A stretch of DNA of 64,000 bases from Eutypa lata (Eukaryota > Ascomycota > Sordariomycetes > Xylariales > Diatrypaceae), in contig JAKULF010000010.1 of NCBI GenBank assembly GCA_022661535.1, forward strand, positions 124,001-188,000, read 5' to 3'. This document shows, piece after piece, positions 10,751-23,848 of the stretch. The stretch's first letter is position 1; each line of letters begins with the position of its first letter. A program made the position numbers and the translations under genes. Below the pieces are notes generated by a model. That model was not told where the DNA came from. It searched no databases and saw only the letters and a program-made list of their open reading frames with translations.

Positions 10751-12185
10751 CGTATAATCTGAGCTGGCTAGCAATTTGAGATGAAAAATTACAGTATGCG
10801 CTACGTGAGAAGAGGATTTAATTTTATAAATTGTAGGATGACCGGATGAGCTATCATAGAAGTACGAAGGTATTCCGAAGTCGAAGCCGAGATTCAGACG
10901 AACGGTGTCATCATTTGATCACAAAAGCATTTTGCTGCCCTCATCAAGTGTAATATGTCCCGACCTCTATTCAGGATCAGGGACGACGAGCCTGAACGGA
11001 GATCGGTCGTTGTTCGGTGAGATGCGTCACTGCCGATGCAATCCGGTAGATTGTGAGTCATAAGCCGGAGGAGGTAACATGCGTATAGCGGCCGCATGAA
11101 AAGGCTTACCTACTTATGCCTATCGAGACAAGCGGTAAAAATATAATTAAAGACGGGAAATATGAGAAGAAGACCAGCTGAACACTGGAAATTCGTGTGA
11201 CATTGAATGGCTTCACGAGAACCTCATCTGCCCTATGGAGGCTAACGGGCCAGCGGAGCGATTCACCAGGTCTACGGTGGCAGATTCACGATGAGGGAAG
11301 GGAATCCTAACCCTCAGTGAGATCTCCGCGTTCATACCTGGAACTTTTGCGTTTATCACCTGGTTGAATGTCGAAGCCTTTTGGATGTGCATCAGCAGTG
11401 TCTTGACCACAGCGGGCTGTGATACGGTGTGAATCAGTTAGCGTAGATAAATGCGTTACGTTTTTCCTATCAATGTCCCAAAGGTATATGGAATTAATAC
11501 CAGGAAATTTCCTATTTATACTAAAATCCAATATATCCTCTATCCTCTGCGCATGTGTGGAATCACGTAGTAGTTAGTCAATTATGCATATATTCAGGGG
11601 GGGGTGACTATGTAGTTCTCAACATTGAAAAATAATCCATGGACTCGCTCTACCGACAATCCAGAATATGGCAGTCCCGTAAAAATATAAAATAAGTGTT
11701 CCATGCCAGCTTGGTAATCGTTTGAAAACAAGAATTAAGACCTCTTTTAACCAATCCAATCTACAGCGAGTAGTTTATTGTGCGACGACCCCTGAACCCC
11801 TAAGGGTGTGGATATCAAACAGGATAACCTGGCTTGGCCAGCCACATGACGTCAGCCACACCATTTCCAAGTTTATCATAGCGATCATAGGACACTTACA
11901 ATTATATCATAGCCCATTCCATAGCTGTCATAAGAAGCCTTGTGCAGTGTTTCGTCTTTTTATTCCTATCCTTATTTTCTAAATATTTCTTCTCCTGGTC
12001 GCAATTTACTTGTCCAGCCTGTCTCCCTAAATCGACGTTACACGCCTTTAATATTCTACCTAGTATGTAGGTTTGATACTCTTCGTTTATGTTTGACCGA
12101 AGTTTTAACCTATCGAGCCATCTTTGATGATAGTACTACGTGCTGATTCTTACTAGAAACATAGCATATTCATCGCCTCGCTACA
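10751..12185. other. Intergenic, divergent promoter region
   Basis: About 1.4 kb between the divergently transcribed iminopeptidase gene and the small conserved gene at 12186. The 250 bp before 12186 is pyrimidine-rich, as is usual upstream of fungal starts. Open frames here have no recognisable content. Confidence 0.55.
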
Positions 12186-12626
12186 ATGGAGTGGACCAAG
12201 CAAAAGTACAATGAACAGTACGAGGTCTGGTGGCCCTGGATCGAGGACAACTTCTTGAAATACTTCACCAAGGACAACAAGGCTAGCCATGTCACCAAAG
12301 GTATATTTCTTATTTATTCTTTTCGTTATTGGACGTTCTAATAGCTGACGTTTTCGTCCCTTTTAATCATAGAACAACTCGACAAGACCAAAGTCACCGG
12401 CGTTGAGCAAGTCGACAACCTCCAAGATGGCGTACACAACCTAGCATCAGGCCAGGTCGGTCAAGGAGGCCTACTCCAGCCGGTTGGCGATTCCGTGTCT
12501 AAAGAGGGGATCAACCGTACCGAGCGCAAGGGTAAAGACGAGCAGGGCGGCTACCTCCCTACCAACGTCCCCGTCGTGTCTAACGTGACCGGTGCGCTCG
12601 GGGGTTTGGCTGGGAATAAGCAGTGA
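12186..12626 (+). CDS. Small conserved fungal protein, 122 aa, two exons
   Basis: Exons 12186-12300 and 12373-12626 are joined across a 72-nt intron (donor GTATAT, acceptor ATAG) and give 122 residues. The N-terminal part is aromatic and charged (EQYEVWWPWIEDNFLKYF), followed by DKTKVTGVEQVDNLQDGV and a glycine-rich tail with GINRTERKGKDEQGGYLP. From memory this matches a short protein family conserved in Pezizomycotina with no assigned function; the repeated K-T-x-V-x-G-V/I-x-Q-V-D spacing is typical of it. No signal peptide or membrane segment. It is transcribed away from the iminopeptidase gene and towards the transhydrogenase gene. I cannot assign a role. Confidence 0.8.
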
Positions 12627-13432
12627 TGATACCTATGAGACGAGGTCGAGCAACAGAAAATACTCGCCAAGCCCATACAAGTGTCGGGGTTAAGAAAAGA
12701 ATACATTACGATGGTATGAATAATAGACAGTCAAGACGTCGGGAACGACGTCAACATCTGAATCTCGTTGGATAATGAGTTTGAATTTATGAATTAGGAA
12801 TAGCGTTCCGGGGGAGTTCGGACAGATTGACGGGGATGTGTATGGGTTGTTTCGTTTTCTTTCATGTAATGATGAGGCTTACATTTCTGGAGTAATCTTT
12901 TTCGTATCTTTTTATAATTATATACGTACACACGCAACCATATATGTCAGTTATGGAAACACAAAAGCACGATGCGGTCGTAGCCTTAACCACCTCAAGC
13001 CATCTGATAGCATTTGTAGGATAAGACAGCTTGTTGATCGTGTGGTGCCCTATATGAGGGATGGATACTATCCAAATAACGCCTCATATCACGCTCGGCG
13101 ACTATTACGTGTGGCTAACCCAACACGCGTCAAGTTGTGTTACTTACATGCCGTCACTCTGCATATGCACATGCAAAACCCACAAAATCAAGGATTGTGG
13201 CTTGCATGCGTGAGCTGGCTGGTAAGTAACACTAAGATGTCATCATAATATGAGAGTTACAAAAACTTCACTATTAACTACTTGATGAATATTAGAGGTC
13301 CAACGGAGAAACAGTGTCAAGAACGCTTCAAATTCGTCAAGGTTCTAGTAATCTTCAGCTATCTAGAATAACGGCTAGAGCATAATTATCAAGCATAAGT
13401 ATATATCCAAAGTAAAAAAAGACACGATCATT
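12627..13432. other. Intergenic between convergent genes
   Basis: About 800 bp holding the 3' ends of the small conserved gene and the transhydrogenase gene. A 136-codon plus-strand open frame at 12838-13248 has no domain or coding character and is not called. Confidence 0.55.
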
Positions 13433-16400
13433 CTAATTTCGGGCCTCGACTGCTGCTTTGATGGCTATTTAAGCGCATTAGTTATCATCTAAGGTAAAAA
13501 ATAGGGGCGCGAGTATGACTTACCATCGCAAGTGACTTTAGCATCTCCGAATAACATCTTAGTTCCCGGCATGTAGAACATCGGATTGGGAACATCAGCT
13601 ATAGGATCATGTTAGTGGTCTTCCCTTGTCATCTTTGATACCATATCACTTACCATATCCACTAGCCATGCCTCGCTTCATGACAATAACCTGCTTGCTC
13701 TTCCAAGCATGCAACACAGGCATACCAGCAATTGGACTCCCAGGTTCGAGCGCGATGGGATTCACCGTATCGTTCGCCCCAATAACCAGCGTGACGTCCG
13801 TATCCCCGAAGTCGTCGTTGATCTCATCCATCTCCAGCACGATGTCGTACGGCACGCTAGCCTCGGCCAGCAGGACGTTGCACTGGCCGGGCATCCTGCC
13901 AGCCACGGGATGAATCGCAAAGCGGACGTTGATGCCCTTGGCCCGCAGCATGTTCGTGATCTCGCTGATGGCGTACTGCGCCTTGGCCACCGCCATGCCG
14001 TAGCCGACGACGATGATGACGTTCTCGGCGTTGACGAGGGACTCGGCCGTATCCTCGACGTTGATCTGCGTCACCGAGCCCTCGATCTTGTACTCGCTCG
14101 TCGTCGGCGCCGATATGCCCCCGAACAGCACGTTGGTCAGGGACCGGTTCATCGCCACGCACATGACGTACGAGAGGATGGAGCCGGAAACGCCGATCAG
14201 CGCCCCGACCGTGGTCAGCAGCGGGTTCTCCAGCATGAACCCCTCGGCCACTAGGGCGAACCCGCTGTACGCGTTCAAGACGGTGATGACGACGGGCATG
14301 TCGGCGCCGCCTATGGCGGATGTCGTGGTGTAGCCTTTCGCAAATGAGAGAATCGCGTTCGCGCTCAGTGCCGCAGCAGCGATCATCGGCGACCCAGGAG
14401 CCATGGTGACGAACGCACCCATTGTCGCGGCATTGGCAGCGAGCATTCCCGAGTTGATGAGATGTCTTCCGGGGAGCATCAGGGGCTTCGATGCGATCTT
14501 GCCAGCGAGCTTCATGAACGCGACGATAGAACCCGTAAACGTTATACCACCGATCAGCACTCCGAGATAGGCCGTGACTAAGTGCAGGGTAGTGACGTGA
14601 TCTAGACCACCCATTACGCTCCCTATACTTGTCAACACCGCCGCGAGACCGACAACCGAATGGAGCGCGGCAACAGTCTGCGGCAGACTCGTCGGCGTGA
14701 TGCGCTTTCCGATGACGAAGCCGAGGATGCCACCGATACCAGCAAGTGCTCCGAATTGCGTGAGGACTTCAGGGCTAAAACCAGCGGCAAGGAGAGATGC
14801 TAGAACACCCGAAGCCACTCCAAGTATTCCAAGGAGGTTGCCCCTGCGAGCTGTTGCCTGAGATGCCAATCCTGATATCGAGCTAATGCAGAGAATCGAG
14901 CTGACCATGTATCCAGCCTGCACAAGTCCCGCTGCGCCAGTGGCGGCTGCAGCGATGAAGCCACCTCCGAAGAGCGCACCCGGGATAGCATAGAGCCAGG
15001 GGAACTCAGGGGGGTCGGTGGGTCCTATGACGATGTTAGCGTTCTCCTTTTTCGTCCCCCGGTTGACGAATGCCACGTACGTTTGAACATGTCCAGCATT
15101 CTCTTCGTGATCACGAACCCTCCAGAGACGTTGACAAAAGCTAGCAGCACAGACGCGGCACCTAGAGCTTGTGGGATCGTCTCGGGTACATAACCGCCAC
15201 CCATGACGAACAAGCCGCCAACGCCGACCATTCCTAATTCTCTCGGTCAACCAACAAGATTCTTTAATTTTTTTTTTAATTTAATTAAGAGTTAGTCAAG
15301 CACGAACTCACCAGATATAGCGTTAGTGACACTCATCAAAGGTGAATGGAGAGCAGGCGCCACGCCCCAGACGACGCGGTAGCCAATCAGAGAAGCGAGA
15401 CCGAACGTGAAAGCGTTACTCATGAAGACAGGACCAGTGAGCTTTCCCAGGGCCAGGGCGCCGCCCATCCCGGCCGTCACGGTTGCCACCTCTCTCGAGA
15501 TCTTCTGGAAGGGGGTCAAAGCCACCACCTCTTCCTCGATCTTGGCAGCCGCCTTCGGCGCGGGGGCCGGTGGCGGCGCGGGACGGGGAGCAGGGGGTAG
15601 GATTTCTCCGTTCAGAGTCACGATGGACCCGCGGACTACCTCGTCTTGCAGGTCAACGCCGAACGACTTCTCTTGAGGGGTCATCGAGAGCAGGAACTTG
15701 ACGATGTTGTTAGAATACAGAGTTGATGACTGAGTTGGCAACCTAGAGGGTAGATCAGTGTAACCTGGAGAGGGTAGTTAGTGTCAGTTTCAAGACTGTT
15801 CGTTCGGGAATAGCTGTTGCCCTACCGATAATCTTCACGTCATTGTAAGTTACCAGCTTCCCAGGCTGTGTTTTCTCGCAATTGCCGCCTGCTTCCGCAG
15901 CCAGGTCGACGATTACCGAGCCGGGTTTCATAACCTCGATCATGTCCTTGGTGATTAGCTTGGGGGCGGGCCTTCCCGGGATCAGAGCCGTGGTAATGAT
16001 TATATCGACGTCCTGGGCTTGCTCCTTGAAGAGTTTCATCTCGGCAGCAATGAACTCGGGCGACATCTCCTTGGCGTAGCCGCCTGCGCCCGAGCCGTCT
16101 TCCTCGATCTCGACCTCGACGAATTCAGCGCCAAGCGACTGTACCTGTTCTCTGACGGCCGGTCGAGTGTCGAACCCGCGGACAATTGCGCCCATTCTTC
16201 GAGCGGTCGCAATAGCGCTCAGCCCGGCAACGCCGGCGCCGATGACCAGGACCTTGCACGGTGGGATCTTGCCTGCCGCAGTGACCTGGCCGGTCAAGAA
16301 GCGACCGAAGTTATTCGATGCCTCGAGCACGGCCTTGTATCCAGCGATGTTTGCCATCGAACTGAGGGCGTCAAAGACTTGCGCTCGGGAAATGCGCGGA

Positions 16401-17151
16401 ATCATGTCCATGGCGAACGACGTGACATTACGCGCAGCCAATCGCTCGACGAGGTCCTTGTTCTGTGCCGGCTGCAACATGGAGATTACTGTTGCACCCT
16501 CTTTTAGGCGATCGATTTCAGTAAGATTCGGTCCTCTGACTTTCAAGACGATATCGGCGGCGGGCCAGACACGACCAGCATCGACTAATGTCGCGCCAGC
16601 CTTCTCATACGCCTCATCCAGGAAATCGGCTTCAATACCAGCGCCCCGCTCCACCAGGATCTGCTTGAAGCCTTTCTTCTTCAGCAGGGCCACATTCTGG
16701 GGCGATATAGCCACGCGCCTTTCATTGGCAAAGGTTTCACGTGGAACGCCGACGACGAGATCCGAGTATGGAGTCGAAGGTGGCTCCACGACGGTTGAAT
16801 ACGCATTTCTTGGAAGGGAAATGGGAGCCGAATATTTTTGCCCGTCAAAGCTCTTCTTAGGAAGGGCAGGCAGTACAATTGGCTGCTTCACATGAGAGCT
16901 GTGCCATCTTTGCTGGACAAGAACGCCACTCCGGCAGGCCTTAGGCGCCAAGTCTAGTGACGCCGTCAGCAATCCATCCTTATATAATTATGCAGGGACT
17001 TTTAGGGCTAGAGGTCAGCCATGTGCAACAACGAACCTAAGAGGCGCGACGCAGCCTGGCGCGCGTGGCGCTTCGCCGCACATGAAGATGCATGGTTGGT
17101 GAATAGCGGCTGAGCTGGAATGTAAAGAATAGATGGGGGCCGCAGAACCAT
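13433..17151 (-). CDS. Mitochondrial NAD(P) transhydrogenase, seven exons
   Basis: Exons 17151-17037, 16953-15826, 15764-15312, 15233-15081, 15024-13654, 13598-13524 and 13464-13433 give 1108 residues. Introns are 83, 61, 78, 56, 55 and 59 nt and all phases agree. It is a proton-translocating transhydrogenase of the inner mitochondrial membrane that reduces NADP+ with NADH using the proton gradient. Order: Arg/Ala-rich presequence (1 to about 60), domain I with [21 protein letters not shown] (about 223-237) and GAGVAG (277-282), an Ala/Pro linker, the membrane domain with many Gly/Ala helices, and NADP-binding domain III with [30 protein letters not shown] and GANDTVNP. The fused alpha-then-beta order is the normal eukaryotic one. 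The first exon is my inference: the second exon opens only with TTG, and the ATG at 17151 plus a CTGAC..CTAG acceptor joins it in phase. Confidence 0.93.
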
Positions 17152-20100
17152 GATTTCCAGAACTCTCTCTCTGGGAGAAAACTCAACTACAGAGACTAAC
17201 TACCTCCCTTTCAACTCATCTGAAATATCCTTCGGATTTTTGGAGAAATGCCCACCACTAACTATACTCTTCTTCACATAATACGAAGGGAGGGGTTAAA
17301 CAGGAACGAGCAATGGGTAACAGGATACGGTTCACATCTCTTTGGTGTTTCGTCATACGACCAAAGATGCGATTGGAGGAGTTAAGGATTGTTAACGTGG
17401 AAATAGCTACCAGGTAAACATTTAGCTCTAGAAGGGGGGGAGAGGGATAGGACGTTTAAGGAGTCCGAGCCGGCCGCTTCCACCCCGCTCTCTTGAGCAC
17501 TGCTACATACGGAGTACTACGTAGTGTGTACTAAGACTAATGTAGCTTGAAACAGATTAGGAAACTAATGCTATACGCTTAACGGGTAGAAACGAATCAG
17601 CGATTGGCGTCCGATTCTCGGGACTACTAGAACCGAACAAAGTAACCGATCACCGTCTCAGCCCGGAGGCTTTTTGCCTGATATTCAACGCGCAGACGCG
17701 GCACATTTCGCAACCCTCTCCGTCTCGTGATACGATCCAGCCAGTGAGTGGCTGAGATGCGAGGAGCGAGGAGCGAGGAGCATGGAGCTTCTCGGCAAGT
17801 GGATCTCGCTAGCTGTAGCTTCCTTCGGAATGCGGGGAAGTGGGTTTGCGGGCACCAATGGTTTGGTTGATTTCTCCTACCCGTGGCTTGCCGTAGAAGA
17901 AGTAACATGAAATAAAGGGTCTGAGGGTCTCTCTCTATCTATCGAATGTTTCTACGTGTTATATGGTGAAGCCGGGGGAGATCTGTGTACAAGGAAGTAT
18001 CATGGCAAGTTGTAAAAGTTAAACCAATCAATCCTCGTGCTAGCGCGCTTGATGTACCTAAACTCGTAGTCTGTTTCTTGGTGGGATGTTTAGAGCACGA
18101 GGTGACTACTAGCTGGCATCACTTGTAACCAATCAAGTAAAAAAACTAAAATATATAAAACACGCCAAAGATCGGGAAAACACGGGATATGCTCAAAGCT
18201 TTAACCTCTATCAATGAGGCAAATAACAGAGTACGATACAAACCCATTTACGTCTAGCTTTTGTTGTGATAGGGACCTTTCAACTTACAGTTTCTCATGG
18301 GAATGGATGTCTCGATAAAAAGGGCGAATATTCAGAGAGTCGTAGTGTTACATGTTTGTTATCAAATAAATATGTGAAGTGAGAGTCTCAGCATTACTAT
18401 TGATTTGAGGGTTAGTGTCAGGGCTATCACGTGCAAGCCGTCGGGCTTCCTAACACCTATAACTTAGTCTCGTCCACCATGTACGCAGATTCCTAGCTTT
18501 CATCGGTGAACAGTCGACAATACATCCTGGCCATATCAGCTATCCCGTCACTTCCATCACCGCAGTATATCATCCGTCTATTGACTTCCGACGGACGCTA
18601 CATTCCTACACAAGTTCATAATGTTATTAGAAATTCGATAGTGTCCTTAAAGGCCGGTTCACCCTTGGCGTAGGGGATCATGATTATGTTCTTACTCCTT
18701 ACTACTGGTGTGTATAGCCAGGAAATTATCATCAAATATTGCATACGACCAACTCATTGTTCTAGACTGGAAGGGAGGCGTTTCAATACTTCGACGTGAA
18801 CATAGTAAGCTCAGAGGGATAGGAGGAGAAAGCTGGTGATAGCAACATGAATCTATTTGTAGGTAAATGTCGAAATGGATGCCCAATGCACCCCCTATCC
18901 AACTAACCTGAACCTCCTGGACCGTAACGCTCATGGAGCTACCTTGTTTTATGTAGGTTATATAACACTGCGTTTAAGATCTCACATTAGTATGAATAAA
19001 TACGAGCAGATGCTTATCTGTCTCCCTAGCCCGCATTCGCACAAGATCTCTGTAGCCCCTGCAAGATAGCGTCAATTGCAACAATTTTCCAAGCTTCCAA
19101 GTGTTCAAATTACCCATAAAAACAAATAATCTTGAGCTTTTCTACATCTGGTGTGAACTTCTCCTATATCTACAGTGAACAACCAATGCGGCTATGTGAC
19201 AGCTAACATACCGGTCAATTTCCACACATTAATATGCACAAAAGATTCCCTGATGCGAATCCTTAAATGTGGGCAGCTAGTATCAAGTGGTGCATCATAC
19301 CGTTGTTCCTATGCATTACTTTTATAGAATAACACAAATGCAGCCCTTAATAATCACACATTGCAATGCCGTTGGGCCGTTGACTGTGCCGTAGATCTTA
19401 AATATCCCCTATAGCTGAATCTTGGCTTGGATTCGGTAAAAGTACAGGCGTCCAAACGTTATTAGTCTGGACGCTTATTTGAGTTTATATATCCAATACT
19501 GAAGGTATCGTGAGCCCTCTAATGGGTGGTGCTAACACCACCCAGCTACCATACCTACCTACTATATCCGAAGCTCTTCACACTTAAAGTCGGCTATGGC
19601 AGTTAGGTGGTGGTAGTGATGGTGACGACCATGTAGGATGTGGCAGCGAGAAGGCGGCGGGAGGTGGCACATGCATTGATTATTCGCTACAGGCCTAGTA
19701 AAGCTAAGAATATTTGTTATACATATTATAATTAGGCCAATTTGTCTTTCAGTGCCAGCGTTTAACCAACTTCCATACAAAATCGTTACACGTAATACTA
19801 TCCCAATATTCACCGGATAACTAGCAACTATTTGAGCATGGTATACGAAGTAATCATGGGTTTCAACTAGAAATGAGATCACGCTCATGAGTCACTGGTA
19901 ATAAGATAGTAGCAACGACTTGAACACACTTGGGAGGGATTATAGTCGTGATGAGGTATAAACGTTGATTCATAGTCTTCCCCTGAAGGAGCTACGTGTT
20001 TTCCTTGATCGAATCATACTGGACAACTACACGCCGGCCATATGCCTAGTATATGATTCTGTCAGGGTAGATTTCATAGCCTCAAGTGAGGAAGATAAAA

Positions 20101-22840
20101 GATAATTACAGCTATGTCAAAAACGTAGAACTCGGGGCAAGTTCTATGATCTGTAAATTGTAGACCTAGTTCTGCAGGGTTGTGATCTCTGTGGGTTCTA
20201 AACAAGCCTCGACTAAATGCCCAAGATCAGGATAACGGTCTAGAACGTACGCATGCACATGAAAATATGCCCTTCGCCCAAAAAGCGTTCCATAGGTACG
20301 GCGAAAGATTGAGTTTTCAATGGATTGTAAAGAGGCGTTACAAACAAACCCAAGCATAATTCCGATGTTTGAAGTTAGTTCATTACATTGCGTATATAAA
20401 GTACGAATATGACGATTATAAACGGGCATGGCTATAAGAACGAAACCTAATAGCAGGGAACATAAGTCGATCCATTCGCTGCCGCGATTTAATGACCGAT
20501 AGTATTGATAACCGTCTGATCATAATTTCCAAGATCACGATTGCTCACCCGACGATCAACGAACGATTAAACGAACCAATAAAAGATGCAGGGGGTTCCC
20601 ACTCACTTGGGACAGTCACAAACCTGGGGGCGGGTACATGCGTTAGCCACCCGCTCGAGTCGAAACAAGCGCCACGATGCATCATACATAGAGGTAAGAG
20701 CTGGCGGAGGCGTTTCGAATGGGAGAGGTATGAGCGACCAGTCAGGGCTGCAGCTAACTAAGTAAGGTGAAATTAGGTGAGAAATATCGTAAGCAACATG
20801 TATTTATTGTGCAATTGATCCTAACTATGCTCTTATCAGGAACATTCTTCTTGACACCGTGACCTTTTCATTATCTGGATCGGCAGATCCCGTTTTGGTG
20901 AATTAGAGCTAGGACCTACTTACCTAGCACAGTGGTTTCATTGACCTCGGTTCGGGCTTACTTAAATGGTCGCAACCCCGGGGGCTGTTACCTTGCGCTA
21001 CGAATCTGTGGTTGATGATGAGCGTTGCATGGGTAGTTATGTAACATTGTAACTACTGTAGAGTGGGCAAATTATGATACGACATTGGTGATCGAACATG
21101 GGTTAAATTATCGGCTACTTTCCGATGGGCTGTAGCGACTTTACCAGGGCCCTGGCTCCGGGACATTTCCGGGGGCCATGAAGGGTTAAATCATGGGTGT
21201 TAAGGATTCCCCCGAAGACGAAGAAGAACATTCGAGCGGTTCGGAGAATATGTCAAAGGAGCTTATGAGTGGCCAAGGGTTTTTGTTCAGCTACCTATGT
21301 ACTCTAGGGGACACGACAGTGCCAGAGTGCAACCGAAACTGCATGCAGTCTGCATGTTCATGCAAGCATGTAGATCTGAAAGCCCACCAGCCCACCTAAC
21401 GATGTATTTCATTTTGTTATCTGGATTAAATCACGAGTCTTCCTGGTTCGACCTATGTCCACAATTTCTAACGCCTTACAAAATGTTTTACCGATCGGTT
21501 AACTAATAACAAGGCGACGATGCTTAGCTTTGAATAATCCCAGACAGTTTCAGGCTGCTCGTTAATAAAACCAAACTGATTATTGGGGTTAAAACAGTTC
21601 CACGTCTAGGCCGTACATAGTACGCCTCGTCTAAATATACCTAGGTTATATGTATTAGAGTTATATATCCGTTCAAGCTCCCCCCCAGCTTCTCGATCAC
21701 GTACCAGGCGTTCCATACATACAGACATACATAAAGCCCGTCCCTGAGCTGCAGGATACTGCATACCAGGGATTTAACTAGCGGCCCGAGCCAACGGTTG
21801 TAGCAAGCCTAGCGAGTTACTCACCTGCCTGACTTACATGGGATGTGGATAGTTAGTTATATGGAGAATTTTATACCATGTATGTATGTACCTCCCTCAG
21901 CCCCCCTATACAGGCTGAGATACATATGTACAGTACGAAACAACGTAGTATAGTACGTAGAGTTCCTTGTTGCTTCGCCGTAGCCTACGGGTCTTTTGGG
22001 TTAGCTCCTCGTTAGCCAACGTTGTGCTCGGTGGATTCACATTACTAGTTACAAGTTATATGAGCTAGTCGTATCAAAAAAGAAACGGTCACATAACGAA
22101 AGAGCAAAGCAGCAATAAGTCAACTTTGTAAAATGACGAAGTGAGAAAACACTTCATGCGACATTTTTATACGACTAGAAGCTATTATACACGTACATAC
22201 ACACATGCGCCTTTACGAACTACCCAATTAACCACCACTCCCTAAAAACCCCGTGACCCAAACAAGTTCGCTAATGATGATGTCCCCACCGCGCGGAGTC
22301 TTACCCTGGACACCCGCCGCACCCCTGACAATCCAGGATTCAATAGTGCGCCCTCCCTCTCTCCCTCAAACTGAAAAAGTGAAGACTGAGAGGGAGGGAA
22401 GGAGAAAAAAAAAAAGAGACAAAAATCCCGGACAATTCTCGCAAATGCCGTAATGCGGGGCTATCTCCTATCATGTGGATGCAGGTTGTATGTGGACGGA
22501 GGACAGATCAAGCTTCTGGCAAGTTCTGGCCTCTTCTTCTGGCCGCACCAGAGAGCTTGTCTCAGGAGTTGGTCTGAGCAGACCCATCTTCCCAGTTCCA
22601 CGGGACCAAAAGTCGAAGATCCACGAGCTAGTTAAGCATTTGGGAGAAAATGTAACTCGGGGACAAGAGCGTTGGGCGCGCGCAACGCCCATTTTCCTAT
22701 TCAGTCGTTTGTGTATACTAGATACACTAAAAAACACCTTTTTTTCGGCGTTGTCGCATAAGTGCTACTACAGATAATACTGTAAGGGGTATAATTGTGT
22801 GAAGATAGGAACCAGCCAAGATTAAACGTAGATAGACCGA
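17152..22840. other. Long gene-poor stretch
   Basis: About 5.7 kb of ordinary-composition DNA with only short unconvincing open frames. It includes a small tandem GCGAGGA run (17759-17785) and near 17515-17530 a TACGGAGTACTACG motif. No tRNA, transposon ends or family signal were seen. It may hold non-coding RNAs or decayed genes that cannot be read by eye. Confidence 0.5.
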
Positions 22841-23848
22841 TCACTGGACAGTCTCAACAACTTCCGTGGTGACTGTGACCGTTACCGAATCGTTGATATT
22901 GGCAATATCACTCCACGACCCGTCAGCGTCCCTGACCCAGCTTAGATCGATCTCGCCCATGCACAGGACAAGCATCCTTGGCTTGCCGCTAGGGGTGTCA
23001 TAGACCAGCTGCACAGACGCCGGTGTGACCAAGTTCTCCATGACCAACGTCGTCGTGCCCTTCCCTGTCGCATCGTCTATGTCTATCCTCCGCAGCTGCC
23101 CGTTCACGTAGTCCGCGCTGTAGGCGACGGTTCCGTCCTTCGTAAGCACCAGCCCGTCCGAGTGCGGTATGTCATCCGTGACGACCATCGCCGGACCCGT
23201 AGCTCGTATGTCCCAGCCGTCGTCTTCGCTGTCGAACGCGATAGGAACCCGGCCCAGTGTCCCTGTGCTCTCGTTGCCGAAATACGCATAACGATCGTTA
23301 ATGAGGACCGCGTTGACGCCGTAGGGCTCCTCCTCGCTCGCCGCGTGCATCGACTCTCCAGTAGCGAGCACCGAGGCTCTCCCTGTCGCGATATCCACGC
23401 GCCATATGCAGTAGTTGCTCGAGTCGGCTACTAGTATGGTATTCGCCGTCGGCGCGATCATGCCGGCGCAGAACCCGGCGTCGGCTACTTCTGTTATCTT
23501 CGTCACGGTGGGCTGCACGTCGTCCTTCGAGCTGAACACCACCCGCCAGATGATGGGCCTCTCGAATGTGGCATTCGGTATGTCGAAGACTCCCGAGATG
23601 ACGGCGAACTCGTCCTCGCAGCCCTGCAAGGGGCACACATCGATCAGACCACTCGCTTCTACGAAGGTGTGTAGTAATACTGGTTCCGCATCTTCGTCGT
23701 CCTCGGGGTTGAATAGGTAGAGCTCCGGCGAATCTAACCGCGCAGCTAGCACGCGGCCGTCTGGGCGTAGTGCTGTGCCCTGGAACCAGGAATCTGAGGG
23801 GAGTTGCGTCAAGAGGACGACATCCTCAATCGATTCGTCTTCAATCAT
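22841..23848 (-). CDS. SMP-30/gluconolactonase-like beta-propeller protein
   Basis: A single exon of 335 residues from the ATG at 23848. The frame runs further upstream only to a TTG at 23899, so 23848 is the likely start. Successive blade-like motifs are visible: GTALRPDGRVLAARLDSPELYLFNP, GMIAPTANTILVADSSNYCIWRVD, GVNAVLINDRYAYFGNESTGTLGRV and HSDGLVLTKDGTVAYSADYVNGQL. These match the six-bladed propeller of the SMP-30/gluconolactonase/LRE-like fold. The family includes lactonases and, in fungi, many proteins of unknown role plus a few pericyclase-type enzymes of secondary metabolism; nothing here decides between them. No signal peptide is seen on this start. It is isolated, with no pathway genes beside it. 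Confidence 0.75.
   Translation of the reverse strand: MIEDESIEDVVLLTQLPSDSWFQGTALRPDGRVLAARLDSPELYLFNPEDDEDAEPVLLHTFVEASGLIDVCPLQGCEDEFAVISGVFDIPNATFERPIIWRVVFSSKDDVQPTVTKITEVADAGFCAGMIAPTANTILVADSSNYCIWRVDIATGRASVLATGESMHAASEEEPYGVNAVLINDRYAYFGNESTGTLGRVPIAFDSEDDGWDIRATGPAMVVTDDIPHSDGLVLTKDGTVAYSADYVNGQLRRIDIDDATGKGTTTLVMENLVTPASVQLVYDTPSGKPRMLVLCMGEIDLSWVRDADGSWSDIANINDSVTVTVTTEVVETVQ

Noticed and set aside
13709..14333. Long plus-strand open frames opposite the transhydrogenase gene
   Set aside because: They are antisense shadows of GC-rich coding sequence with no domain content.
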